Shown here: positions 10,341-19,924 of the stretch, piece after piece
Numbering within the stretch: the first letter of the stretch is position 1
Layout: every line of letters starts with the position of its first letter
Source of the DNA: Rhynchopus euleeides
Lineage: Eukaryota > Euglenozoa > Diplonemea > Diplonemida > Diplonemidae
Assembly: GCA_963210315.1 (NCBI GenBank)
Contig: OY723282.1
Span: 1,736,001 to 1,800,000 of the forward strand
Direction: 5' to 3'
DNA length: 64,000 nt
Notes under the pieces: model-generated
What the model was told of the DNA's origin: nothing
The model's database searches: none
Seen by the model: only the letters and a program-made list of their open reading frames with translations
Program-made: the position numbers and the translations under genes

Positions 10341-12000
10341 AGCCTGGGTCGGCCCAGGGTCTGGACACCACTCCTGGACCCGGCCCAGTACGGGCGAGAT
10401 CGGCCCATAGCCGGCCCAGCACTGCCGAGATCGGCCCATGTCCGGCCCAGTACGGGCGAGATCGGCCCATAGCCGGCCCAGTACGGGCGAGATCGGCCCA
10501 TAGCCGTCCCAGCACTGCCGAGATCGGCCCATAGCCGGCCCAGCACTGCCGAGATCGGCCCATGTCCGGCCCAGTACGGGCGAGATCGGCCCATAGCCGG
10601 CCCAGCACTGCCGAGATCGGCCCATAGCCGGCCCAGTACGGGCGAGATTGGCCCATAGCCGGCCCAGCACTGCCGAGATCGGCCCATGTCCGGCCCAGCA
10701 CTGCCGAGATCGGCCCATGTCCGGCCCAGTACGGGCGAGATCGGCCCATAGCCGGCCCAGCACTGCCGAGATCGGCCCATGTCCGGCCCAGCACTGCCGA
10801 GATCGGCCCATAGCCGGCCCAGTACGGGCGAGATCGGCCCATAGCCGGCCCAGCACTGCCGAGATCGGCCCATAGCCGGCCCAGTACGGGCGAGATCGGC
10901 CCATGTCCGGCCCAGTACGGCCGAGATCGGCCCGTAGCCGGCCCAGTACGGGCGAGATCGGCCCATAGCCGTCCCAGCACTGCCGAGATCGGCCCATAGC
11001 CGGCCCAGTACGGGCGAGATCGGCCCATAGCCGGCCCAGCACTGCCGAGATCGGCCCATGTCCGGCCCAGCACTGCCGAGATCGGCCCATAGCCGGCCCA
11101 GTACGGGCGAGATCGGCCCATAGCCGGCCCAGCACTGCCGAGATCGGCCCATAGCCGGCCCAGTACGGGCGAGATCGGCCCATGTCCGGCCCAGTACGGC
11201 CGAGATCGGCCCGTAGCCGGCCCAGCACTGCCGAGATCGGCCCATAGCCGGCCCAGTACGGGCGAGATCGGCCCATAGCCGTCCCAGCACTGCCGAGATC
11301 GGCCCATAGCCGGCCCAGTACGGGCGAGATCGGCCCATAGCCGGCCCAGCACTGCCGAGATCGGCCCATAGCCGGCCCAGTACGGGCGAGATCGGCCCAT
11401 GTCCGGCCCAGTACGGCCGAGATCGGCCCGTAGCCGGCCCAGCACTGCCGAGATCGGCCCATAGCCGGCCCAGTACGGGCGAGATCGGCCCATAGCCGGC
11501 CCAGCACTGCCGAGATCGGCCCATGTCCGGCCCAGTACGGGCGAGATCGGCCCATAGCCGGCCCAGCACTGCCGAGATCGGCCCATAGCCGGCCCAGTAC
11601 TGCCGAGATCGGCCCATGTCCGGCCCAGTACGTGCGAGATCGGCCCGTAGCCGGCCCAGCACTGCCGAGATCGGCCCATGTCCGGCCCAGTACGTGCGAG
11701 ATCGGCCCATAGCCGGCCCAGTACGGGCGAGATCGGCCCATGTCCGGCCCAGTACGGGCGAGATCGGCCCATAGCCGGCCCAGCACTGCCGAGATCGGCC
11801 CATAGCCGGCCCAGTACTGCCGAGATCGGCCCATGTCCGGCCCAGTACGGGCGAGATCGGCCCATAGCCGGCCCAGCACTGCCGAGATCGGCCCATAGCC
11901 GGCCCAGTACGTGCGAGATCGGCCCATAGCCGGCCCAGTACTGCCGAGATCGGCCCATGTCCGGCCCAGTACGGGCGAGATCGGCCCATAGCCGGCCTAG
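10341..12000. repeat. 31-bp satellite array, family 1 (~52 monomers)
   Basis: The monomer is GGCCCAGTACGGGCGAGATC followed by GGCCCATAGCC, 31 bp. Variants alternate at two places: AGTACGGGC or AGCACTGCC, and ATAGCC or ATGTCC. Because 31 is not a multiple of three and no monomer contains a stop on the minus strand, all three minus frames stay open for over 540 codons; these are not genes. The first monomers at 10348-10380 are of the family 2 type (GGTCTGGACACCACTCC), so the arrays share an origin. Confidence 0.93.
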
Positions 12001-12007
12001 TCGTAGG

Positions 12008-12216
12008 ATGCTGAACGAAGACAGCCAGCAGGCGCTGCTCTTCGATGACTACTCCACAGAGACGAAGATCACGACACTCGTGGTCACAGACGTGCAGGCC
12101 TCGACCCTCTGCTTGGAGAAGTCTTTCGAGGGAATGCGGAAGGCGCTAGAAATCCACAACCATGTGATCCGGAAGTGCATTGCGGGCATGGCGGGTATGA
12201 GGCAGGACATCGTCAG
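12008..12216 (+). pseudogene. Class III nucleotidyl cyclase catalytic-domain fragment
   Basis: Between two satellite arrays is a 70-codon stretch of ordinary coding composition. It contains TTLVVTDVQAST, matching the FTDIxxST start of class III adenylyl/guanylyl cyclase catalytic domains, including the metal-binding Asp (residue 28 from the ATG at 12008). The following EGMRKALEIHNHVIRKCIA matches the first helices of the family (EAMkeALElHNeIIRrcI). The frame then leaves the family just before the expected YEVKTxGDSF region and enters satellite DNA. Known cyclases of this type make cAMP or cGMP; this piece lacks most of the active site and cannot be functional alone. The rest of the gene was not found in the window. 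Confidence 0.62.
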
Positions 12217-13530
12217 TGTCTGGACAGCACTCCTGGGCTCGGCCCAGGGACTGGACATCACTCCCTGGCTCGGCCCAGTGTCTGGACACCACTCCTGGGC
12301 TCGGCCCAGTGTCTGGACACCACTCCCTGGCTCGGCCCAGGGACTGGACAGCACTCCTGAGCTCGGCCCAGGGTCTGGACACCACTCCCTGGCTCGGCCC
12401 AGGGTCTGGACATCACGCCCTGGCTCGGCCCAGTGTGGACAGCACTCCTGGGCTCGGCCCAGGGTGTGGACATCACTCCTGGGCTCGGCCCAGTGTCTGG
12501 ACACCACTCCCTGGCTCGGCCCAGGGTCTGGACATCACTCCTGGGCTCGGCCCAGTGTCTGGACACCACTCCCTGGCTCGGCCCAGGGACTGGACAGCAC
12601 TCCTGAGCTCGGCCCAGGGTCTGGACACCACTCCCTGGCTCGGCCCAGGGTCTGGACATCACGCCCTGGCTCGGCCCAGTGTGGACAGCACTCCTGGGCT
12701 CGGCCCAGGGTGTGGACATCACTCCTGGGCTCAGCCCAGTGTCTGGACACCACTCCCTGGCTCGGCCCAGGGTCTGGACATCACTCCTGGGCTCGGCCCA
12801 GTGTCTGGACATCACTCCTGGGCTCGGCCCAGTGTCTGGACACCACTCCCTGGCTCGGCCCAGGGTCTGGACATCACTCCTGGGCTCGGCCCAGTGTCTG
12901 GACACCACTCCCTGGCTCGGCCCAGGGTCTGGACATCACTCCTGGGCTCGGCCCAGTGTCTGGACACCACTCCCTGGCTCGGCCCAGGGTCTGGACATCA
13001 CTCCTGGGCTCGGCCCAGTGTCTGGACACCACTCCCTGGCTCGGCCCAGGGTCTGGACACCACTCCCTGGCTCGGCCCAGGGTCTGGACATCACTCCTGG
13101 GCTCGGCCCAGTGTCTGGACACCACTCCCTGGCTCGGCCCAGGGTCTGGACATCACTCCTGGGCTCGGCCCAGTGTCTGGACACCACTCCCTGGCTCGGC
13201 CCAGGGTCTGGACATCACTCCTGGGCTCGGCCCAGTGTCTGGACATCACTCCTGGGCTCGGCCCAGTGTCTGGACACCACTCCCTGGCTCGGCCCAGGGC
13301 CTGGACATCACTCCTGGGCTCGGCCCAGTGTCTGGACACCACTCCCTGGCTCGGCCCAGGGTCTGGACACCACTCCCTGGCTCGGCCCAGGGTCTGGACA
13401 TCACTCCTGGGCTCGGCCCAGTGTCTGGACACCACTCCCTGGCTCGGCCCAGGGTCTGGACATCACTCCTGGGCTCGGCCCAGTGTCTGGACACGACTCG
13501 TCGGCTCGGCCCAGTGGGTCGAGCCCAGGA
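12217..13530. repeat. 31-bp satellite array, family 2 (~42 monomers)
   Basis: The monomer is TCTGGACATCACTCCTGGGC followed by TCGGCCCAGTG, 31 bp, with variants ACACCACTCCCTGGC and GTG or GGG before TCTGGAC. A multi-monomer block at ~12309 recurs at ~12555, a higher-order period near 246 bp that includes a shortened monomer (GTGTGGACAGC). Frames across the array are artefacts of stop-free repeats. The array ends with an inverted monomer (13517-13545), making a hairpin at the boundary. Confidence 0.92.
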
Positions 13531-14240
13531 GTGATGTCCAGACACTGTCTGGACGGGAAGCTCCCCGCAGTGAGTGGTCGGGGGCCGTGGCCACGACCTC
13601 GGGGTGATGTCCAGCCGAGCAGAACGTGGCACCCGGAGTACCGAGTGTTTGCTCCACTCAGAGGGGGTTCGATGCAGGACCCCTTCCCAGTCATGATCTC
13701 CTCAGTGCCTCCATCGATCCCCTCCGTCAGGGATCTTGCTGTGTGTAACATTAGCACAAGACCTAAACCCGCATCGCGTACCCATCCTTCGAAACCGTGC
13801 GATGTGCAATGTTGTGTTCATGTAGCTAGCTCGGAGAGTGTCTTAGCGAGCCCGCAAGGCTAGCTATATTTGCACCGTCCAACCAAATCTTGCTCAGCTT
13901 CGACTTGGCGCCGAGAGAGTTACGAGCGCTGCCCATAGAATCAGGTGTGCCGGGCGTGTGTGTCTTTATCAACACACGCAGACTCCTGCATACAGTAGAC
14001 GGCCTACAGGCGAGGCGGAGTGTGACCTACTGTTGGGGGTGGTGAACTGGTCTGCGACGTCATCCTGCTGGTGTGCGACGTCTCCACCTCCTGCGGCAAA
14101 GGGGGCCTTGTGATCTGGAGCGCTGGGGCAGCGCGGTGCAATGTCGGAGTGCGGACGGGCCAAGTCCCCCTGCTCCTGTGCATGCAGCGCAGATTTCTTG
14201 TTGCTGCGGTCCAGACAGCGGGCCGAGACCGGATGTGATG
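13531..14240. other. Spacer between satellite arrays, no gene seen
   Basis: It begins with inverted family 2 monomer pieces (13517-13545 and 13603-13616). A hairpin formed by TAGCTAGC and GCTAGCTA-type arms lies near 13825-13867. No frame with protein character was recognised. Confidence 0.45.
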
Positions 14241-15206
14241 TCGGCCCACCCTCGGGACATCACTGCCTGGCTCGGCCCACCCTCTGGACAGGACTGCGTG
14301 GCTCGGCCCATTCTCGGGACAGCACTGCCTAGCTCGGCCCACCCTCGGGACAGCACTGTCTGGCTCGGCCCGTTCTCGGGACAGCACTGTCTGGCTCGGC
14401 CCATTCTCGGGACAGCACTGTCTGGCTCGGCCCATTCTCGGGACAGCACTGTCTGGCTCGGCCCACCCTTGGGACAGCACTGCCTGGCTCGGCCCATTCT
14501 CGGGACAGCACTGCCTAGCTCGGCCCACCCTCGGGACAGCACTGTCTGGCTCGGCCCGTTCTCGGGACAGCACTGTCTGGCTCGGCCCATTCTCGGGACA
14601 GCACTGTCTGGCTCGGCCCATTCTCGGGACAGCACTGTCTGGCTCGGCCCACCCTTGGGACAGCACTGCCTGGCTCGGCCCATTCTCGGGACAGCACTGC
14701 CTAGCTCGGCCCACCCTCGGGACAGCACTGTCTGGCTCGGCCCGTTCTCGGGACAGCACTGTCTGGCTCGGCCCATTCTCGGGACAGCACTGTCTGGCTC
14801 GGCCCACCCTTGGGACAGCACTGCCTGGCTCGGCCCATTCTCGGGACAGCACTGCCTAGCTCGGCCCACCCTCGGGACAGCACTGTCTGGCTCGGCCCGT
14901 TCTCGGGACAGCACTGTCTGGCTCGGCCCACCCTTGGGACAGCACTGCCTGGCTCGGCCCATTCTCGGGACATCACTGTCTGGCTCGGCCCACCCTTGGG
15001 ACAGCACTGTCTGGCTCGGCCCGTTCTCGGGACAGCACTGTCTGGCTCGGCCCATTCTCGGGACAGCACTGTCTGGCTCGGCCCACCCTTGGGACAGCAC
15101 TGCCTGGCTCGGCCCATTCTCGGGACATCACTGTCTGGCTCGGCCCACCCTTGGGACAGCACTGTCTGGCTCGGCCCGTTCTCGGGACAGCACTGCCTGG
15201 CTCCGC
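14241..15206. repeat. 31-bp satellite array, family 3 (~31 monomers)
   Basis: The monomer is GGGACAGCACTGTCTGGCTC followed by GGCCCATTCTC, 31 bp. Aligned from CTCGGCCCA it matches family 2 at most positions. Six-monomer blocks of 186 bp repeat at about 14329, 14515 and 14701, then degrade. Long frames on both strands here are artefacts. Confidence 0.92.
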
Positions 15207-15589
15207 TTCGTGCCAGCACGAGCACTAGCCGTTGCTCCTGCATTGCCCCAGGCGGCCAGCTCCCATCTTGGCTTGGCCCAGGATGACAGGTTGATCTCAA
15301 TGTTTACCCGTGACACGGGCCCCGCCGTGCCTTCTCGTCCTGTGAGGGCTGAACAATGCACAGGGACCGCTCGACATTATTTTTTGGGTCCAAATGCGTG
15401 CTCCCAGCTAGGGGCCACCCAACTCCCCGCCCTTTTTTTTGCCTCCGATTTGGCCCATTTTCGGCCCATTTTGCCCTGCACCAGCCTGCACTTTTTTGCA
15501 CCGGCTAGCGAAGACCCCCATAGTGGCATGTGTCTGCTGTGTTCCATTTTCGGCAAGACTAGTGTTTGCCAACACCACACATGGCCCGG
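15207..15589. other. Intergenic, no gene seen
   Basis: Sequence between the third satellite array and the leader of the second ankyrin gene. It carries a GCTAGCGAAGACCCCCAT piece, the reverse of the GGGGGTCTTCGCTGG motif seen at 10058 and 35258. Nothing else was recognised. Confidence 0.4.
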
Positions 15590-15666
15590 TTCTCACACAC
15601 AGCCACAGGATTCCCGCTGCGTTGCACACACGATTGCAACCAGGGGGCTCAACGGTGTGAAGGAAG

Positions 15667-16368
15667 ATGTCAACACCAGCGGGGTCAGATGTGCAGGCCG
15701 AGAAGCCTTTGGCGCCTCCAACCACAGCTGATGCTGGGCAGAAGGCGGTTGACACGCTGGATGCGCTCGGGCGCATTGTCGCTGCTTCATTCGACTGCAG
15801 AGAGGCTGTGCGCATGCTCATCACGGAAGGAAAGGCTGATGTGAACAAGGCCAACAACGACGGTGCGACGCCGTGTTATATTGTGGCTGAGAAAGGACAC
15901 ACTGACGCATTGCGCATCCTCATCGCAGAAGGACACGCCGATGTGAACAAGGCCGACAACGACGGTGCGACGCCGTGTTATCTTGCGGCTCAGACCGGAC
16001 ACGCTGAAGCATTGCGCATTCTCATCACAGAAGGACACGCTGATGTCACCATGGCTGACAAAGATGGTGTGACGCCGTGTTATCGTGCGGCTCAGAACGG
16101 ACATGCTGAAGCATTGCGCATCCTCATCACAGAAGGGCAAGCTGATGTCACCAAGGCCTCCAATGACGGTGTGACGCCGTGTTATCTTGCGGCTCAGAAC
16201 GGACACGCTGAATCATTGCGCATTCTCATCACAGAAGGGCACGCTGATGTCACCAAGGCCTACAACGACGGTGTGACGCCGTGTCTTGCTGCGGCGTCTA
16301 AAGGACACGCTGACGCATCGATCTGCCTTGTACAACATGTCTGGTGTAGTGACTACACAAAGGACTAA
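15667..16368 (+). CDS. Short ankyrin-repeat protein, paralogue of the 7406 gene
   Basis: The 233-residue product opens with the same N terminus as the first ankyrin protein (MSTPAGSDVQA), with a four-residue insertion, and keeps the same first repeat. Only five 34-residue repeats follow, and repeats 2-5 differ from the first gene in using HADVT and QNGHAEAL forms. The C terminus (DASICLVQHVWCSDYTKD) is not ankyrin sequence, so this copy is also cut at its 3' end. The leader is shared with the first gene from ~76 bases upstream. The next gene starts only 128 bp downstream on the same strand. Whether this is a functional short gene or a 5' fragment is unclear. Confidence 0.68.
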   Translation: MSTPAGSDVQAEKPLAPPTTADAGQKAVDTLDALGRIVAASFDCREAVRMLITEGKADVNKANNDGATPCYIVAEKGHTDALRILIAEGHADVNKADNDGATPCYLAAQTGHAEALRILITEGHADVTMADKDGVTPCYRAAQNGHAEALRILITEGQADVTKASNDGVTPCYLAAQNGHAESLRILITEGHADVTKAYNDGVTPCLAAASKGHADASICLVQHVWCSDYTKD

Positions 16369-16377
16369 CATTGCAAG

Positions 16378-16427
16378 AAGGTGCTGGGCGACTTACTTTT
16401 CCATTCACTCTGACGATCAAACCCCCC
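16378..16427 (+). promoter_or_regulatory. Conserved upstream block, copy 1
   Basis: AGGTGCTGGGCG, then TTTTCCATTCACTCTGACGA and TCAAACCCC, lies ~70-118 bases before the ATG at 16496. The same order of motifs occurs at 52483-52531, about 60-100 bases before the sedolisin ATG; a third match to the second half is at 51983-52011. The spacing suggests a promoter or 5' UTR signal, but function is inferred. Confidence 0.35.
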
Positions 16428-16495
16428 CCCTACTTCCGATATGTGCTTGATTGTTCCGTTTGCCATCACGAGTCCTCCACCGCAGCAACACTGCG

Positions 16496-18403
16496 ATGGA
16501 GCTGCGTGTGGTGCTCGGGAAGCATGAGGTGACGTGCGAGTTTGCCGGTGAACCGAAGCTGGCTGCACTGCACACCGCGGTGCACGAGGCGCTGCGCGAA
16601 CTGGATCAGGAGACCTTCCCCACATTCAGGATGAAGATGATGCCAGAGGGACTGCTCCTGTCCGATGACAGCAATGTCGCTGCCCTGTCGTCGGGCAGCA
16701 CCATCGAGGTCATGCCTGATGAATGTGCATCATCCATTCATACCCTGAAACAGAAAGGTGTCAGTCTCGATGCTAGAACTCGTGACCTCAATGAGGCTGT
16801 GCAGCGAGGGGACACTGAGACTGTGCGCCTCATGCTCCTTGCATGGGGTGATTCGGTGGACACCGACGCCCCATTGGCGCAGACCATCAGCAATGCACTC
16901 CGCAGTGCTGTGGATTGTGAGAAGGTGCCAATATGCAGAATCATGTTTGCAGATGGGAAGTGCGTTTCGATTCTGCACTCTCTGTGGAGACGTGACCGGT
17001 GCCTCAAACGTCTCCAAACCCCTGCGCTTGTGCAGGTCCTGGTCGAACAGAAGATCACTGGGTTCAACGACGCATTCTTCTATCACGCTGCGGAGAACGG
17101 GCGTGATTGCGTATTTCATGCCTTCGTGCCACAGGACCCAGATGTGCTGCACAGAACACTGCCGAAGGCTGTGAAGGCAAACTGTGTGCCTGCAGTACGC
17201 GCCATTGCCTCACACAACACCCTGCAGCAGTCCTGGTTATGTGACGCCCTGGTGTCTGAGGTGCGCGCGTCTTCCTCAAAGAGGAACGATATGTGCCGCC
17301 TGCTTATGAGGATGGCTGTGCATCACAGTGATGCGAAGGTGTGCCTTCTGCACGCAGCCTCCGCCAAGAATCCAGTTGCCTGCGAGGAGATACTCATGCA
17401 CTTGAAGGCAAACAATCGCATGGCCGACGTGACCGTTCAGAACATCAATGGATGGACAGTACTGATGCACGCCGTGTCTGATGCCAGCGGGTACACGGTC
17501 AGTCGGCCTGAGCATGCAGCTACGGTGCACACACTAGTGACACAGCTGGCTGTGTCACTCGTGTCGCATGGTGCCGACCTCTCTGTCCGCAACATTGACG
17601 GCCTGACAGCTCTGCACGTCGCAGTCGCAAGCAAGAATGATGATGCATTGGCTGCACTTCTCGCTGCCGGTGCGTGCCCCAACGTATGCGACAGAAATGG
17701 AGTGCCGCTGCTGCACACTACGGTGTCCGCTCCTGCCCTGCTGTTAAAAGTGCTGGCGGCAGCACCGGGGCTCGACATTAACGTACGGCACAAAGGGCGT
17801 ACAGCGCTGATGCGGGTGGCACGGTCAAACGGGTTGATGAAGTGCACGGCACTGCTGGAGAAGGGTGCGGACGTTGGTGAACAGGACATCGACGGGTGGA
17901 CGTGCTTGGGGCATGCAGCAGCATCGGGGGATGCGAAGGTCGTGATCCTGCTGCTGGACCACGGTGCCAGCATCAACGACGGTGCAGTGCCCCCGCTGCT
18001 CGCTGCAGTGCTTGCGGCAAGCGTGCCTGTGTGCCGTGTCCTGTTGGAACGCGGGGCAGACGTGACGAAGCCTGCTACCGACGGGAGAACATGCGCGTCC
18101 GTGGCAGCGGGCCTGAGATGCCAGGGTGCAAAGGCGGTGCTGGCGCTCGTGCGCGAAGCCCTTGGCGAGAGTACAGAACCAGAAGCCGGCACGGCAGAGG
18201 ATGCTGTCGGGAAAACACCAGCGAGCGGCAGCAAGCGGAAGCGTGACGATGAGTACCCTGCCAGCACCCATGCGTGTGCTGTGTGCGGGGCGGTTGCGTT
18301 GGCATCCGGCGAGCCATTCCCTTCCGCAGAGTCTGTGCTGCGCCACGCCAGCTCGAAGCACCGCATGCGTCGCAGCGAGTACACCAGGCGCTTCGGTGAG
18401 TGA
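16496..18403 (+). CDS. Ubiquitin-like / ankyrin / zinc-finger protein
   Basis: The start at 16496 is preferred over the in-frame ATG at 16451 because it opens directly into a folded domain (MELRVVLGKHEV...). The product is 635 residues. Residues 1-75 look like a ubiquitin-type beta-grasp fold: two short beta strands, a helix, then GLLLSDDSNVAALSSGSTIEVMP, resembling the Ubl ending. Ankyrin repeats follow from ~90 to ~565, degenerate in the first half and clear in the second (VRNIDGLTALHVAVASKNDD, QDIDGWTCLGHAAASGDAKV). A basic KRKR at ~580 may be a nuclear localisation signal. The C terminus has CAVC followed ~25 residues later by HASSKH, consistent with one C2H2 zinc finger. A nuclear scaffold or ubiquitin-linked adaptor role is inferred. 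Confidence 0.75.
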   Translation: MELRVVLGKHEVTCEFAGEPKLAALHTAVHEALRELDQETFPTFRMKMMPEGLLLSDDSNVAALSSGSTIEVMPDECASSIHTLKQKGVSLDARTRDLNEAVQRGDTETVRLMLLAWGDSVDTDAPLAQTISNALRSAVDCEKVPICRIMFADGKCVSILHSLWRRDRCLKRLQTPALVQVLVEQKITGFNDAFFYHAAENGRDCVFHAFVPQDPDVLHRTLPKAVKANCVPAVRAIASHNTLQQSWLCDALVSEVRASSSKRNDMCRLLMRMAVHHSDAKVCLLHAASAKNPVACEEILMHLKANNRMADVTVQNINGWTVLMHAVSDASGYTVSRPEHAATVHTLVTQLAVSLVSHGADLSVRNIDGLTALHVAVASKNDDALAALLAAGACPNVCDRNGVPLLHTTVSAPALLLKVLAAAPGLDINVRHKGRTALMRVARSNGLMKCTALLEKGADVGEQDIDGWTCLGHAAASGDAKVVILLLDHGASINDGAVPPLLAAVLAASVPVCRVLLERGADVTKPATDGRTCASVAAGLRCQGAKAVLALVREALGESTEPEAGTAEDAVGKTPASGSKRKRDDEYPASTHACAVCGAVALASGEPFPSAESVLRHASSKHRMRRSEYTRRFGE

Positions 18404-19090
18404 GGCTCGCTGCCTCCTGACGTTTCCCCTCGTTGGCTGCCCCAGGCAACCAGATTGAGCATGCGGCATGTGTAGTGCCGCAATGCAGTGCCGCGTCTCA
18501 CCCTCATTCACAGGCGTGTGTGTTTCACCGCACGTCTCTCTCTTTCTGTCCATGCATCAATGAAAGTATTTCGACATTTCTTGTGAGCAGACAAATCAGT
18601 GCAAGACTTCTGCAGGCAAGTCTTTCTGTGTGTCTCATTCAACGGTCGAGATCCTGTGTGGTCTGGCCTGGCCGCGCCAAAGAAACTCTTTTGTGCGCCT
18701 ACCTTTCTGTGTGTCGAGCTCACGCCATGGTAGCGCCATGGCAATCCATCCAAGGCAGCAGACTCCCGGGTGGCGGAAGCATCCAAGGAAGATACTCATC
18801 GCGGCTATATCCCGGCCACACTACCCCCTGCCTATCGAGAGCGAACTTTCCCAGGCTTTCTTATTCCGAGGGTTTCTTACCAGGCTTTCTTATTCCGAGG
18901 GTTTGCCCCGTATGGCCGGTTCCTACGGTTCCCCCAGCCTTGGCTTGGCTTGGCGACAGTGTGTCTCGGCAGAGGTGACTCCCACACCCCACTCCCAGCC
19001 CACCCGCCCCCTCCCCCATTGTAGTGATTGCTGGATACCCATATTCTTCGTAAAATCCAAAATTTCCCACCACCACCACCGCCACCCACA

Positions 19091-19095
<5 letters not shown>
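18404..19095. other. Intergenic, no gene seen
   Basis: Contains a direct duplication of CAGGCTTTCTTATTCCGAGG at ~18852 and ~18881. It ends in a CACCACC-rich run leading to the (CA)n tract. Frames are not protein-like. Confidence 0.5.

Positions 19096-19126
<31 letters not shown>
19096..19126. repeat. (CA)n microsatellite
   Basis: An uninterrupted CA run directly precedes the first hammerhead unit. Similar CA runs separate units 2 and 3 (~20275-20301) and follow unit 3 (~20640-20664), so CA runs mark unit borders. Confidence 0.9.
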
Positions 19127-19128
<2 letters not shown>

Positions 19129-19476
19129 GCCCTCAAGACTCTTGGAGCGGCCTGACTATTTAGTGTCTTTGTCGCAGCAAGGGGGCGATATATACCGCTT
19201 TTTTATTGATTTCACGTGTCAGTGTTTGACTTTTTCGCAACTTCATTTCTTCCTTTTCTCCCTCTCCAACCCCACCCGTGACACCACCAGGGTTTAGCTA
19301 GCCCTGGTCCGATTATCCCCGGTTCTTCGCTGAAGAGACGCGGCCGGGGGGAGGGGTACGAAGAGTACGCGTCGAAACCGGTGTCACGTCGTGTTGGGGA
19401 ATCCTTCGGGAGTGCGATACTGAAGGGGAGGTGCTACTGCCCGTGCAGGGCGACACCGCCTTAAAACTTCATAACC
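19127..19476 (+). mobile_element. Hammerhead-bearing repeat unit 1
   Basis: A ~350-bp unit running from AAGCCCTCAAGACTCTTGGA to TTAAAACTTCATAACC. It contains a TATA-like GATATATACC (~19188), a pyrimidine-rich tract, the hammerhead core at 19278-19387, and a downstream hairpin (GGTG..GCCC..GGGC..CACC, ~19430-19459). Two more copies follow at 19925 and 20303. Units 1 and 2 flank a ~450-bp interior, so 19127-20275 could be read as a two-LTR retrozyme-like element; a simple tandem array is the alternative. Confidence 0.6.
19278..19387 (+). ncRNA. Candidate hammerhead ribozyme 1
   Basis: All conserved hammerhead core positions can be placed. CTGAAGA (CUGANGA class) is at 19330-19336. Stem II is GACGCG (19337-19342) with CGCGTC (19368-19373). 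GAAA is at 19374-19377. GGTC at 19306-19309 supplies U16.1, pairing with A at 19377, and H17 = C, predicting cleavage after 19309. Stem I closes with CGA (19310-19312) and TCG (19327-19329). Stem III begins GGT/ACC, is interrupted by a small AGGG/CCCT hairpin, and is extended by an eight-base pairing of GTGACACC (19278) with GGTGTCAC (19380). Stem I is short, so activity needs testing. Confidence 0.6.
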
Positions 19477-19924
19477 ACACACAAACCCTCTATTCCCCCA
19501 GGCCTGATGAGCAAACCCCCCTGCCCCATGTTGTGACTTCCTTTCTACCTTGCACAAAACATCCCATTTGCCCCTTTTCTTCCTTCGAAAGTGTTGTGAC
19601 TACCCCCCCTTCCCCACCCCTCGGGAGTGCCACTCCTCTGGTGGTTAAAAGTGACCCGCCGTTGTGCCTTCGGCATCTGTTGCGTGTGCCGTCGTATGCT
19701 TCCTATGCACTAGTTATAGCTATCCGGGGGCGGTCTGCTGTCGCACCAGTGGGCTGCCCCACCTCTGCACCCTCGGTTTTTAAGATGTTCACCACAGCGG
19801 AGAATGATCCCCTTCTCTGTGGCGATCGAGCCAAGCTGGACGAGGTTCGCCTTCGGGCGAAGGTCATGTGGGCGGACAAAAGGTGCCTGCTCCTGAGACT
19901 CATCAGCAACCTGTTTCTTCCTTC
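19477..19924. other. Interior between hammerhead units 1 and 2
   Basis: About 450 bases present only between units 1 and 2. A frame continues from 19431 to 19943 but looks non-genic; its last part (from MFTTAENDP) is short. If units 1 and 2 are long terminal repeats, this is the element interior, but no clear tRNA primer site or polypurine tract was seen. Confidence 0.4.

Noticed and set aside
10262..11989. Three overlapping minus-strand frames of over 540 codons
   Set aside because: All are translations of one 31-bp repeat in three frames; a stop-free monomer explains them.
11957..13863. Plus-strand frames of 394-525 codons over family 2
   Set aside because: They are the 31-bp satellite read through; only the cyclase-like segment at 12008-12216 has non-repeat coding character.
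13660..13870. tRNA-like GGTTCGA and TAGCTAGC hairpin
   Set aside because: No cloverleaf with correct stem lengths could be folded around it.
10341..15206. CRISPR-like arrays (31-bp repeats)
   Set aside because: Monomers are directly adjacent with no unique spacers, and the genome is eukaryotic.
14004..15731. Long frames on both strands over family 3
   Set aside because: Products are pure repeats of the 31-bp monomer and overlap on both strands.
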